Origin: Megasphaera cerevisiae DSM 20462
Lineage (GTDB): Bacteria; Bacillota; Negativicutes; Veillonellales; Megasphaeraceae
Length of the DNA: 39,557 bases
Assembly (NCBI RefSeq): GCF_001045675.1
Contig: NZ_LEKT01000025.1
Location: 1-39,557 of the forward strand
Direction of reading: 5' to 3'
The translations under genes and the position numbers were made by a program. Under the pieces are notes generated by a model that was given only the letters and a program-made list of their open reading frames with translations, was not told the DNA's origin and made no database searches. Below, piece by piece: positions 25,367 to 34,293 of this stretch. The stretch's first letter is position 1; each line of letters starts with the position of its first letter.

Positions 25367-25394
25367 TTGCAAAAACCGAAAATCATGCTATACT
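25367..25394 (+). promoter_or_regulatory. dpaL operon promoter
   Basis: TTGCAA (25367-25372), 16-base spacer, TATACT (25389-25394). Start near 25401, about 90 bases before dpaL. Confidence 0.6.
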
Positions 25395-25411
25395 TTTAAG
25401 TATACAAAAAC

Positions 25412-25428
25412 TTTTAGCTTAGCTAAAA
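25412..25428. promoter_or_regulatory. Palindromic candidate operator, dpaL side
   Basis: TTTTAGCT-T-AGCTAAAA, a perfect 8+1+8 palindrome whose core (25414-25426) has the same TTAG-N5-CTAA form as 24386-24398. It lies just past the predicted transcription start, a position that would suit repression. Confidence 0.5.
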
Positions 25429-25490
25429 TATTTTAATATTATATGAAGTTATGACCCATATCTATACAGGTGAAGGAGGACTATCCATTT

Positions 25491-26699
25491 ATGGAACAGG
25501 AAATGAAATGGGCAATCAATCACTTGCCCCCGTCAGAAGACAGTAAGCTTCCCATCATGTCAGTCCCGGAAGTACAGAAAGCCCGGGCTTTTCACAAAAG
25601 CTTTCCCCAATACACAGAAACGCCACTGACCAAGCTGCCGTGTATGGCAGACTACCTAGGCCTTGGTTCCGTGTATATCAAGGACGAATCGTACCGTTTC
25701 GGACTTAACGCCTTCAAGGTATTGGGCGGTTCTTATTCTATGGCCCGCTATATTGCCAAAGAAACAGGCCGGGACGTCTCAGCGCTTCCGTATGACATAC
25801 TGATATCAGAAGCGTTGCGCCGGGATTTTGGTCAAGCCACCTTCTTCACGGCAACAGACGGCAATCATGGCCGCGGCGTTGCCTGGGCAGCTCAAAAACT
25901 GGGACAGAAGGCCATTGTTCATATGCCCAAGGGAACAACCCAGACCCGTCTGGAAAATATCCGAAAGCTGGGTGCCAGCGTCGATATTCTGGATCTTAAC
26001 TATGATGACTGTGTACGCCAGGCCGCTAAAGAAGCCGCTGAAACACCGCATGGCGTCATGGTTCAGGATACGGCCTGGGACGGTTACGAAGAAATACCAT
26101 CCTGGATTATGCAAGGGTACGGCACTATGGCTATGGAAGCCGGCGAGCAGTTCCGGCAGCAGGAAAGGTCTCACCCGACTCATATTTTTGTACAAGCCGG
26201 AGTCGGTTCTCTGGCCGGTGCGGTCATCGGCTACTTTGCAAATCTATATCATGATAAACCGCCGAAATTCATCGTCGTGGAAGCGTCCGCAGCAGACTGC
26301 CTCTACCAAAGTGCGGCTGCCGGCGACGGCAAACCGCGTATTGTCGGCGGCGAGCTCAAGACAATTATGGCCGGTCTTGCCTGCGGTGAACCCAACACAA
26401 TTTCCTGGGACATCTTGAAAAACCACGTAACGGCATTCGTTTCTGCGGAAGATGCTGTTACGATCCGCGGCATGCGTATGCTGGCTGCCCCACTCAAGGG
26501 CGATCCGCCTGTCGTTTCCGGTGAATCCGGTGCCGTTCCTTTTGGTGCGCTGGCAACAATCATGACTTCTGACGCCTGCCGGGAGCTTCGCGACAGTCTC
26601 GGCCTTAATGCGAATGCGCAGGTACTGGTATTTTCTACAGAGGGAGACACAGATCCAGACCGCTATCAAAATATCGTCTGGAAGGGCCTTACAAAATAA
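25491..26699 (+). CDS. dpaL: Diaminopropionate ammonia-lyase, first copy
   Basis: PLP enzyme that converts 2,3-diaminopropionate (both enantiomers in E. coli) to pyruvate and two ammonia. The PLP lysine is Lys76 in [10 protein letters not shown], and Asp123 in [10 protein letters not shown] matches the second catalytic residue. GSESGAV-type and FSTEGDTD segments are conserved. KDESYRF has Tyr where the second copy and E. coli have Lys. The ATG at 25491 follows AAGGAGGA by 11 bases; a GTG at 25470 is possible but lies before that site. It is first in dpaL-ygeY-ygeW-yqeA-permease. Confidence 0.95.
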   Translation: MEQEMKWAINHLPPSEDSKLPIMSVPEVQKARAFHKSFPQYTETPLTKLPCMADYLGLGSVYIKDESYRFGLNAFKVLGGSYSMARYIAKETGRDVSALPYDILISEALRRDFGQATFFTATDGNHGRGVAWAAQKLGQKAIVHMPKGTTQTRLENIRKLGASVDILDLNYDDCVRQAAKEAAETPHGVMVQDTAWDGYEEIPSWIMQGYGTMAMEAGEQFRQQERSHPTHIFVQAGVGSLAGAVIGYFANLYHDKPPKFIVVEASAADCLYQSAAAGDGKPRIVGGELKTIMAGLACGEPNTISWDILKNHVTAFVSAEDAVTIRGMRMLAAPLKGDPPVVSGESGAVPFGALATIMTSDACRELRDSLGLNANAQVLVFSTEGDTDPDRYQNIVWKGLTK

Positions 26700-26782
26700 C
26701 TTCCCCTTCCGTCATATCCATAATCAGGCAGATCCCTGCACTACACAACATATCAAATACTATAAAAGGAGCGCGATGCACA

Positions 26783-28102
26783 ATGGCATTAGATTACACA
26801 AAAATCAAAGAAGCAGCACAAGGTTACGAAAAAGATATGACAGCGTTCTTACGGGATATCGTCAAATTCCCCGGTGAAAGCTGTGGTGAAAAAGCACATA
26901 TCGACCGTATTGCGGAAGAAATGCATAAGCTTGATTTCAACAAAGTCGAAATTGATCCTATGGGAAATGTCCTTGGCTATATGGGTACCGGAAAGACCTT
27001 GATCGCTTTCGATGCGCATATCGACACGGTTGGCATTGGCAATACAGATAACTGGACTTTTGACCCGTATGAAGGCTTTGAATCGGAAACGGAAATCGGC
27101 GGACGCGGTACATCCGATCAGCTGGGCGGGATCGTTTCCGCCGTATACGGAGCCCGTATCATGAAAGATCTGGGGCTTCTTTCCGACAAGTATACGGTCC
27201 TCGTTACCGGCACGGTTCAGGAAGAAGACTGTGACGGCCTCTGCTGGCAGTACATCATCAACGAAGATAAGATCCGCCCGGAATTTGTCGTTTCTACTGA
27301 ACCGACAGACGGCGGCATTTACCGCGGTCAGCGCGGCCGTATGGAAATCCGTGTCGGCGTCACAGGCATTTCCTGCCATGGCTCTGCACCGGAACGCGGT
27401 GATAACGCAATTTACAAAATGGCTGATATTCTCCAAGACATCCGTGCACTCAACGAAAACGATGCGGCTGACAGTCAGAAAATTAAAGGGCTCGTAAAAA
27501 TGCTCGACCCACAATATAATCCCGAATGGGAAGAAGCGAACTTCCTCGGCCGCGGCACGGTTACCTGCTCACAGATATTCTACACATCGCCAAGCCGCTG
27601 CGCCGTCGCCGACTCTTGCGCAATCTCGCTGGATCGCCGCATGACTGCCGGAGAAACCTGGGAAAGCTGTCTCGACGAAATCCGAATGCTGCCCAGCGTC
27701 CAAAAATACGGCAAAGATGTAACGGTAAGCATGTATGAATATGCCCGCCCGAGCTACACGGGCCTGACCTACCCGATCGAATGCTATTTCCCGACCTGGG
27801 TTCTCCCCAAAGACCATAAAGTTACGACGGCAATCGAAACGGCCTACACACACTTATATGGCGGCAGCCGTATCGGCCCGGCCGAAGCCATCGACATGCG
27901 CCGTTCTCGGCCGCTTACCGATAAATGGACCTTTTCTACCAACGGCGTATCCATCATGGGACGCAACGGCATTCCTGTCATTGGCTTTGGCCCCGGTGCC
28001 GAAGCACAGGCTCACGCGCCTAATGAAAAAACGTGGAAACAAGATCTCGTGACCTGTGCTGCCGTATATGCCGCACTGCCGTCCATCTATACGGAAGACT
28101 AG
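26783..28102 (+). CDS. ygeY: YgeY, M20-family selenium metabolism-linked hydrolase
   Basis: Zinc amidohydrolase/peptidase relative that in purine clusters is thought to act on a ureido- or acyl-diaminopropionate intermediate before DpaL. Metal-site segments: [11 protein letters not shown] near residue 73, [10 protein letters not shown] near 108, [13 protein letters not shown] near 140, VVSTEPTD, and AHAPNEKT near the end. It aligns along its length with E. coli YgeY. AAAGGAG precedes the ATG. It lies 83 bases after dpaL and 41 before ygeW. The deacylated group is inferred from context. Confidence 0.93.
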   Translation: MALDYTKIKEAAQGYEKDMTAFLRDIVKFPGESCGEKAHIDRIAEEMHKLDFNKVEIDPMGNVLGYMGTGKTLIAFDAHIDTVGIGNTDNWTFDPYEGFESETEIGGRGTSDQLGGIVSAVYGARIMKDLGLLSDKYTVLVTGTVQEEDCDGLCWQYIINEDKIRPEFVVSTEPTDGGIYRGQRGRMEIRVGVTGISCHGSAPERGDNAIYKMADILQDIRALNENDAADSQKIKGLVKMLDPQYNPEWEEANFLGRGTVTCSQIFYTSPSRCAVADSCAISLDRRMTAGETWESCLDEIRMLPSVQKYGKDVTVSMYEYARPSYTGLTYPIECYFPTWVLPKDHKVTTAIETAYTHLYGGSRIGPAEAIDMRRSRPLTDKWTFSTNGVSIMGRNGIPVIGFGPGAEAQAHAPNEKTWKQDLVTCAAVYAALPSIYTED

Positions 28103-28143
28103 ACCGCTTTATCCTATTTCCTATATAAAGGAGTGCTTTGATC

Positions 28144-29337
28144 ATGAAAACACTGCAAGATTATATTGATAAATTAAATGCCCTGAATTTTAAAGAAATG
28201 TATGAAAATGACTTCTTCCTGACTTGGGAAAAGACAGATGACGAGCTGGAAGCTGTATGGATCCTGGCGGATGCGCTCCGCTATATGCGCGAACATAACA
28301 TTTCCACCAAGGTCTTTGAAAGCGGCCTGGGAATCTCCCTGTTCCGCGACAATTCTACCCGGACACGCTTTTCCTTTGCCTCTGCCTGCAATCTGCTGGG
28401 TCTGGAAGTACAGGACCTGGATGAACAGAAAAGCCAGATTGCGCATGGCGAAACAGTTCGGGAAACAGCCAATATGATTTCCTTTATGGCCGACGTCATC
28501 GGTATCCGCGACGATATGTATATCGGCAAGGGAAACGCTTACATGCACGATGTAGCCGCTGCCGTATCACAAGGTCATAAGGATGGCATTCTCGAACAGA
28601 AACCGACGCTGGTTAATCTGCAGTGTGATATCGATCATCCCACACAATGCATGGCCGATGCAGCTCATATCATGCGTGAACTGGGTGGCATCAAAAATTT
28701 GAAGGGTAAAAAAATCGCCATGACCTGGGCATATTCACCATCCTATGGCAAGCCTCTCTCCGTCCCGCAGGGCGTTATCGGCCTTATGACCCGTCTTGGC
28801 ATGAACGTTGTTCTCGCCCATCCCGAAGGCTATGAGGTCATGCCGGAGGTGCTGGACGTAGCCGCAAAAAATGCGCAGAAATCAGGAGGCTCCTTCTCTG
28901 TTACTCATAATATGGCTGACGCCTTTAAAGATGCCGACGTAGTATATCCGAAAAGCTGGGCCCCTTATGCCGCTATGGAAATACGGACCCGTCTTTACGG
29001 CGACGGCAATCAGGCTGGTATTGATACCTTAGAAAAGGAGCTTCTGGCACAAAACGCCGATCATACCGACTGGTGCTGCACGGAGTCTCTCATGGAAACG
29101 ACTAAAGACGGCAAGGCGCTATATCTCCACTGCCTTCCGGCTGATATTAACGGCGTCAGCTGCAGCGAAGGAGAAGTAGAGGCTTCTGTATTTGACCGGT
29201 ACCGCGATTCTCTTTACAAAGAAGCCAGTTATAAACCGTATGTTATCGCCGCTATGATTATGCTGGCAAAATTTGCCAATCCGGGAGAAACGTTGAAAGC
29301 TCTGGAAGAACGAGCTGTACCAAGAAAAATGAAATAA
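28144..29337 (+). CDS. ygeW: Knotted carbamoyltransferase YgeW
   Basis: Member of the aspartate/ornithine carbamoyltransferase superfamily, probably working backward to release carbamoyl phosphate from a ureido compound. The carbamoyl phosphate loop is FRDNSTRTRF (STRTR at residues 71-75). HPTQC near residue 160 and LHCLPAD near 335 are the other binding segments. About 397 residues, as in E. coli YgeW. The ATG at 28144 is preferred, AAGGAG lying ten bases upstream; a TTG at 28138 is the alternative. A terminator follows the gene. Confidence 0.93.
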   Translation: MKTLQDYIDKLNALNFKEMYENDFFLTWEKTDDELEAVWILADALRYMREHNISTKVFESGLGISLFRDNSTRTRFSFASACNLLGLEVQDLDEQKSQIAHGETVRETANMISFMADVIGIRDDMYIGKGNAYMHDVAAAVSQGHKDGILEQKPTLVNLQCDIDHPTQCMADAAHIMRELGGIKNLKGKKIAMTWAYSPSYGKPLSVPQGVIGLMTRLGMNVVLAHPEGYEVMPEVLDVAAKNAQKSGGSFSVTHNMADAFKDADVVYPKSWAPYAAMEIRTRLYGDGNQAGIDTLEKELLAQNADHTDWCCTESLMETTKDGKALYLHCLPADINGVSCSEGEVEASVFDRYRDSLYKEASYKPYVIAAMIMLAKFANPGETLKALEERAVPRKMK

Positions 29338-29361
29338 CTAACCAGTGCATGTTTTCTGCAA

Positions 29362-29398
29362 GGTGCCGGTCCTCCGGACCGGTGCCTTTTTTATTTTT
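29362..29398 (+). terminator. Terminator between ygeW and yqeA
   Basis: GGTGCCGGTCC and GGACCGGTGCC form an 11-bp stem with two wobble pairs and a 3-base loop, followed by TTTTTTATTTTT. It should cut transcription before yqeA, though read-through is likely in such operons. Confidence 0.85.
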
Positions 29399-29453
29399 CT
29401 ATTATGCGTTTTTGTAAACACAAATACTACTTTTGAGAAAAAGGAATGAGATT

Positions 29454-30407
29454 ATGCATATGAAACAAAAAAAACGAATTGTCATTGCCTTGGGCGGCAA
29501 CGCTCTTGGCAATACTCTTACAGAACAAATGCTGGCCGTCAAAAGTACTTCCAAAGCCATTGTCGATTTGCTTCAGGAGGGCTGTGAAGTCATCGTCGCT
29601 CATGGGAACGGTCCCCAGGTAGGCATGATCAATCATGCCATGGCCGCCTTGAGCCGCGAAGATCGAAGCCAAACTAACACGCCGCTGTCCGTATGTGTCG
29701 CCATGAGTCAGGCCTATATCGGCTATGATCTGCAAAATGCCTTGCGTGAAGAAATGTACAACCGCGATATCTTCGATATTCCCGTCGCTACGATGGTCAC
29801 CCAAGTCCGGGTAGATCCGGAAGATCCGGCCTTTGCATGTCCGGCTAAGCCTATCGGACACTTCATGACCAAAGAACAAGCAGGATTTGCCGCTGAAAAA
29901 TACGGTTATGTCGTCAAAGAGGATGCCGGCCGCGGCTATCGCCGTGTCGTCGCCTCTCCTTTACCTCAGGAAATCATTGAAATCGGGGCGATTCACACTT
30001 TGGTTGAATCAGGACAGCTCGTCATCGCCTGCGGCGGCGGTGGAATTCCGGTTATTCGCAAGGGGAATCACTTAACAGGCGCCAGTGCTGTCATCGATAA
30101 AGATTTTGCCAGCGAGTTGTTGGCCGAAGACTTAAATGCCGATTATCTGATTATCTTAACTGCCGTGGAAAAAGTGGCGCTCCACTTCGGTAAACCTAAT
30201 GAAACCTGGCTTGACGATCTGGATACAGAGCATGCCAAAAAATATATCGCAGCACATCATTTTGCTGCAGGTTCCATGCTTCCCAAAGTACAGGCAGCCG
30301 TAAAATTTGCCGAATCTAAGCCAGGCCGTACCGCCCTGATTACACTGCTGGAAAAGGCCAGGGACGGTATTTTGGGAAAGACCGGCACACATATCCATTT
30401 ACCGTAA
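29454..30407 (+). CDS. yqeA: Carbamate kinase YqeA
   Basis: Transfers phosphate from carbamoyl phosphate to ADP, giving ATP, CO2 and ammonia; the energy-yielding end of the pathway. Conserved segments: IVIALGGNALG at the start, IVAHGNGPQVGMINHA near residue 45, VKEDAGRGYRRVVASP near 150, IACGGGGIPVI near 190, ASAVIDKDFAS near 212 and GSMLPKVQAA near 270. About 317 residues. AAGGA lies eight bases before the ATG chosen (29454); an ATG at 29460 is equally likely. It follows the ygeW terminator and may have its own promoter. Confidence 0.94.
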   Translation: MHMKQKKRIVIALGGNALGNTLTEQMLAVKSTSKAIVDLLQEGCEVIVAHGNGPQVGMINHAMAALSREDRSQTNTPLSVCVAMSQAYIGYDLQNALREEMYNRDIFDIPVATMVTQVRVDPEDPAFACPAKPIGHFMTKEQAGFAAEKYGYVVKEDAGRGYRRVVASPLPQEIIEIGAIHTLVESGQLVIACGGGGIPVIRKGNHLTGASAVIDKDFASELLAEDLNADYLIILTAVEKVALHFGKPNETWLDDLDTEHAKKYIAAHHFAAGSMLPKVQAAVKFAESKPGRTALITLLEKARDGILGKTGTHIHLP

Positions 30408-30420
30408 AGGAGGCCTTTTT

Positions 30421-31767
30421 ATGGCAAAGCTACCTACAATTACGGACAGCCGGACAGCTGCGCTTTTTACTCTGAACGGTATACCAAGATTTCACGAAGC
30501 ACTTCCGCTTGCGCTGCAGCATGTCGTGGCCATGATTGTCGGCTGTGTCACACCGGCCATTATTGTTGCCGGCGCAGCCGGTCTTTCTCAAGCGGATCGT
30601 GTTCTTCTCATTCAGGCTTCGCTGATTGCCGCTGCCCTGGGTACTTTTCTGCAACTTTATCCAATAGGCAACCCTTACGGATTGCATCTCGGCGCAGGAC
30701 TCCCGGTCATTTTTGGGGTCAGCTTCGCATATGTTCCGACGATGCAGTCTCTGGCCGGGACATATGGCATCTCCTCTATTCTCGGGGCTCAGATCTGCGG
30801 CGGCTTTTGTGCCATTCTGGTAGGCCTGACAATCCGCAAAATCCGAAGATTTTTCCCTCCCTTAGTCGCCGGGACCGTCGTATTTACAATTGGCTTATCG
30901 TTATATCCTATTGCCATCAATTATATGGCTGGCGGTACCGGCAATCCCACGTACGGCCAATGGCAAAACTGGGTTGTTGCGCTATTCACACTGGGTGTTG
31001 TCACTTTTTTCACACATTTCGGCAAGGGAATTCTGCGTCTTGCCTCTATCTTGGCCGGTATTCTTGCCGGTTACATCTTATCCTTGTTCCTGGGCATGGT
31101 TCAATTTAACAGTGTAGCCAGCGCTGGATATTTCCAGCCGCCCCAAATACTGCATTTTGGACTGGAATTCGATATTTCAGCCTGCGTTGCCATTTCCCTG
31201 TTATTTATCATCAATTCAGTTCAAGCTATCGGCGATTTCTCTGCTACGACTGCCGGCGCCATGGATCGTCAGCCTACCTCAGATGAGCTGCATGGTGCCA
31301 TTGTCGGACTGGGAGCCAGTAATATTCTCGGTTCCTTTCTAGGTTTTCTTTCCACCTCTACCTTTGGGCAAAATGTCGGCATAGTTACTACAACAAAGGT
31401 CATCAATAAAGCTACCCTGGCACTTGCAGGGAGTATCATCCTTATCGCCGGCCTTCTTCCCAAATTTTCAGCATTGCTCACAACAATTCCCTACGCAGTT
31501 CTCGGCGGCGCTACCGTCTCTGTATTCGCATCAATTGCCATGACCGGTATCAAACTAGCTTTATCTGACGGAATGCACAGCCGCAATACGGCCATTATCG
31601 GTTTATCTGTCGCCATTGGCATGGGCCTGTCTGCCGCACCGGAAACACTTCTTTTATTTCCTGATTGGGTCTCGGAAATCTTTGGCAAGGCACCTGTCGT
31701 AGCCGCATCTATAATCGCTATTTCCCTAAATATTCTTCTTCCAAAAAAACAAGAAGATACCCTATAA
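30421..31767 (+). CDS. NCS2-family (xanthine/urate-type) permease
   Basis: Nucleobase symporter with about 12 membrane segments; probably imports xanthine, urate or a related purine for the cluster. The family signature is QNVGIVTTTK (Gln317-Asn318), and QH at 33-34 in the first segment is also typical. Two acidic positions essential in E. coli XanQ (Glu272, Asp304) appear to be Gln268 (in VQAIGDF) and Leu297 here, which may alter coupling or specificity. 448 residues. GGAGG precedes the ATG, 13 bases after yqeA. Substrate is inferred from neighbours. Confidence 0.88.
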   Translation: MAKLPTITDSRTAALFTLNGIPRFHEALPLALQHVVAMIVGCVTPAIIVAGAAGLSQADRVLLIQASLIAAALGTFLQLYPIGNPYGLHLGAGLPVIFGVSFAYVPTMQSLAGTYGISSILGAQICGGFCAILVGLTIRKIRRFFPPLVAGTVVFTIGLSLYPIAINYMAGGTGNPTYGQWQNWVVALFTLGVVTFFTHFGKGILRLASILAGILAGYILSLFLGMVQFNSVASAGYFQPPQILHFGLEFDISACVAISLLFIINSVQAIGDFSATTAGAMDRQPTSDELHGAIVGLGASNILGSFLGFLSTSTFGQNVGIVTTTKVINKATLALAGSIILIAGLLPKFSALLTTIPYAVLGGATVSVFASIAMTGIKLALSDGMHSRNTAIIGLSVAIGMGLSAAPETLLLFPDWVSEIFGKAPVVAASIIAISLNILLPKKQEDTL

Positions 31768-31833
31768 TGAATACCTGATCATACCACCACACGCTACGCA
31801 CACAGCAGGATACTATCCTTTATTTTTATACAG

Positions 31834-31869
31834 AAGCAAGAACCTCGATCACCATCAGGGTTCTTGCTT
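31834..31869 (+). terminator. Hairpin after the NCS2 permease
   Basis: AAGCAAGAACC (31834-31844) pairs perfectly with GGTTCTTGCTT (31859-31869). The T run that follows is weak (TTTATCCGTTT), so termination is likely but not certain. Confidence 0.65.
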
Positions 31870-32081
31870 TATCCGTTTCCATGATTATTTAAATGAAAGC
31901 CGAAGCAGTATCTATATGGCCCTGCTCCCAAATTCCCGTCTGCAATCATTACGGACAGATACCTGTCTGACTTTTTTCCATACTTCAATAAATTTTGAAA
32001 AGACCGATCAGCCATATCGGCACGATCAATTCCCGAACAAGACCCTTTGAATTTTTCACTATACTGCCTCATGCGATACAA
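31869..32081 (-). other. Possible small hypothetical ORF in the gap before the YgeV-like regulator
   Basis: A 70-codon minus-strand reading frame starting ATG at 32081, beginning MYRMRQYSEKFK, whose stop abuts the terminator hairpin as a convergent gene's would. I recognise no family, see no good ribosome site, and the frame upstream hits a stop after 14 codons. It could be a remnant or chance. Apart from this and the regulator's promoter region (TATAAT at 32231-32236), I see nothing in 31870-32295. Confidence 0.2.
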
Positions 32082-32252
32082 GCTAACTGTCTATTTGCAT
32101 ATGAAAGGGTACCCTAAACTGTACTTTACCAAATCAAACAAGCCCTTTTATCACACCGTAAACGTAAATCTATTGCTTTCTTTCATTATTTTATTTTCTT
32201 ATATATTATATTTCTTTCCAGAATGTATGCTATAATAACGTTATTATACATA

Positions 32253-32276
32253 TTGTGTTTACACCAAAAAGACACA
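32253..32276. promoter_or_regulatory. Inverted repeat before the YgeV-like regulator
   Basis: TTGTGT and ACACAA flank a 13-base middle that also holds GTGT-TT-ACAC. It lies between a TATAAT (32231-32236) and the start codon, so could be an autoregulatory site. The 11-mer TTGTGTTTACA here recurs inverted at 29413-29423 before yqeA. Confidence 0.35.
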
Positions 32277-32295
32277 AGGCGAGGGAGTCAGTCCT

Positions 32296-32904
32296 ATGGA
32301 AGGTACATTGCAAAACATTCAGCCGCTGATTCAACATACGGCTTCAGCCATAGCCAAGGTTATTCAAATGGAAGTAGAAGTCACGGATGCCCGCTTTATC
32401 CGTATTGCCGGTACCGGCAAATATGCAGAAGGCTGTGGCAAAAAAAATGCCAGCTTTATCTATGAACATGTCCTGCAAACGGGAGAAATGATTATTATTG
32501 ATCATCCGGGCTTTCACCCACTGTGCACGCACTGTCCGTATTACCGACAGTGCCCGGAGCACACCGAGCTTGCTGCTCCTATCATGTTTCACAGCAAGCC
32601 GGTCGGGGTTATCGGTTTAGTGAGCTTCAGTGAAGAACAGACATTACATTTTACAACGTATAAAGAATGGATGATTCAATTTGTAGGAAAAATGGCTGAG
32701 CTTATCGCCAGCAATATTCCTCAATATAACAGCGAGCCGCCGCAGGAACACCATGAATTAAATTTATCGCAGCTGGAACGGCAAGCTATCGAAAAAGCCC
32801 TCGACTCTGTAAACTGTGAAGTCCGCAAAATTGACAAAGCTGCCAAGATACTTGGCATCAGCAGGGCCACCTTATACCGAAAGATACGGGAATATCATTT
32901 ATAA
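32296..32904 (+). CDS. YgeV/PrdR-like sensor fused to a Fis-type HTH, without AAA+ domain
   Basis: Residues 1 to about 140 resemble the N-terminal sensing domain of the sigma-54 activators YgeV and PrdR. Four cysteines stand out: Cys47 and the trio in LCTHCPYYRQC (Cys77, Cys80, Cys86), probably a metal or redox site. Residues 157-202 are a Fis-type HTH (ILGISRATLYRKI). The roughly 240-residue AAA+ domain that normally joins the two is missing, so it cannot drive sigma-54 promoters by the usual mechanism and may act as a plain repressor or activator. It precedes the second dpaL module and ends at a terminator. Confidence 0.8.
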   Translation: MEGTLQNIQPLIQHTASAIAKVIQMEVEVTDARFIRIAGTGKYAEGCGKKNASFIYEHVLQTGEMIIIDHPGFHPLCTHCPYYRQCPEHTELAAPIMFHSKPVGVIGLVSFSEEQTLHFTTYKEWMIQFVGKMAELIASNIPQYNSEPPQEHHELNLSQLERQAIEKALDSVNCEVRKIDKAAKILGISRATLYRKIREYHL

Positions 32905-32911
32905 AATATAT

Positions 32912-32950
32912 AAAAAATCGCCATGAAAATTGTTTTTCATGGCGATTTTT
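32912..32950 (+). terminator. Terminator after the YgeV-like regulator
   Basis: A perfect inverted repeat of about 17 bp around TTG, with A runs on the 5' arm and a T run on the 3' arm. It works in either direction. Confidence 0.92.
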
Positions 32951-32953
32951 ACA

Positions 32954-32982
32954 TTGACTTTTGTCTCAAAATGAGATAACAT
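32954..32982 (+). promoter_or_regulatory. Promoter of the second dpaL module with embedded palindrome
   Basis: TTGACT (32954-32959), 17-base spacer, TAACAT (32977-32982). The spacer holds the palindrome TTGTCTCA-AAA-TGAGATAA (32961-32979, one mismatched pair), a likely binding site for a dimeric HTH protein such as the regulator just upstream. Confidence 0.5.
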
Positions 32983-33076
32983 TAACACCTGTAAAATATA
33001 ATTATATGCTTCAATAAAATAACGATATTATTAGTTAATTCAATGTGTTTATTTATTATTTTAGGAGAGATACGAT

Positions 33077-34273
33077 ATGGAGATTACTACCTTTTCCAAT
33101 GGGCCGCGAATAAAAAATGATATTTCTTTTTTGGACGCAGACCATGTCAAAAAAGTCTACGCATTTCATCAATCCTTTCCGATGTATCAGAAAACGCCAT
33201 TGGTCCGGTTGGATGCGCTGGCACAGCACCTGGGATTAAAACATTTTTTTGTCAAAGATGAGTCTAAACGATTTGGCCTGAATGCTTTTAAGGTATTAGG
33301 AGGCAGTTTTGCCATCGGCAGCTATATTGCACAGCAGCTTGGCATGGATATTAGTGAGCTGCCTTACTCAAAACTGATTTCCACCGAAACAAAAAGGAAA
33401 CTTGGGCCTATTACCTTTGTTACGGCAACAGACGGCAATCATGGCCGTGGTGTCGCCTGGACGGCCAATCAGCTGCAGCAGAAAGCAGTCGTATATATGC
33501 CGCAGGGCAGCAGCCTGGAACGATTAAAGCATATTCAGGAAGAGCATGCTGATGCATCGATTACAGATTTAAACTATGATGATGCCGTCCGTCTGGCCAA
33601 TGAACAGGCTCAAAAATATGGCTGGGTCATGGTCCAGGATACCTCCTGGGAAGGATATCAGGACATTCCCCGCTGGATTATTCAAGGCTACAGTACCATG
33701 GCCATGGAAGCCTTCCAACAGCTTCCGAAGCGGCCAACACATATTTTTCTTCAGGCTGGTGTAGGTGCTTTAGCCGGTGCAGTAACTGGTTTTTTTTCCA
33801 ATATATATGGAGAAAAAGACAGACCTATTATCACGATTGTAGAACCTCATGCGGCAGATTGTATCTTTCGTACCGCAAAGGCGCATGACGGCATGCTTCA
33901 TTTTGTCGGCGGCAGAATGGACAGCATGATGGCCGGACTCAATTGCGGAGAACCTTGCGATATTGGCTGGCGCGTTTTGGAAAGCTGCGCTGATTTTGCC
34001 GTGACCTGCGAGGATTTTGTATCTGCAAAGGGTATGCGTACACTGGGTGCTCCTATAGGTGACGACAAACGCATCATTTCTGGTGAAAGCGGTGCCGTTA
34101 CCAGCGGGCTGGTCATGGAACTCATGCAAAATCCGGCGTATGCCTCCATACGCCAGACACTGCAGCTTAACGAGCAATCCAGTGTTCTTTGCTTTAGTAC
34201 AGAAGGAAACACAGATACAGAAAATTACCGCACCATCGTTTGGGATGGAAAGGAAAGCAGTTATGGTCAATAA
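33077..34273 (+). CDS. dpaL2: Diaminopropionate ammonia-lyase, second copy
   Basis: Same reaction class as the first copy: PLP-dependent breakdown of 2,3-diaminopropionate to pyruvate and ammonia. The PLP lysine is Lys72 in [10 protein letters not shown], and Asp119 in [10 protein letters not shown] is the second catalytic residue. KDESKRFG matches E. coli more closely than the first copy does. 398 residues, full length. GGAGA precedes the ATG. It heads the module dpaL2-M20-symporter-D-aminoacylase and has its own promoter, so probably meets a different source of diaminopropionate. The symbol is mine, to tell the copies apart. Confidence 0.93.
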   Translation: MEITTFSNGPRIKNDISFLDADHVKKVYAFHQSFPMYQKTPLVRLDALAQHLGLKHFFVKDESKRFGLNAFKVLGGSFAIGSYIAQQLGMDISELPYSKLISTETKRKLGPITFVTATDGNHGRGVAWTANQLQQKAVVYMPQGSSLERLKHIQEEHADASITDLNYDDAVRLANEQAQKYGWVMVQDTSWEGYQDIPRWIIQGYSTMAMEAFQQLPKRPTHIFLQAGVGALAGAVTGFFSNIYGEKDRPIITIVEPHAADCIFRTAKAHDGMLHFVGGRMDSMMAGLNCGEPCDIGWRVLESCADFAVTCEDFVSAKGMRTLGAPIGDDKRIISGESGAVTSGLVMELMQNPAYASIRQTLQLNEQSSVLCFSTEGNTDTENYRTIVWDGKESSYGQ

Positions 34274-34293
34274 GCGAGGGGAGAAAAGTGATT

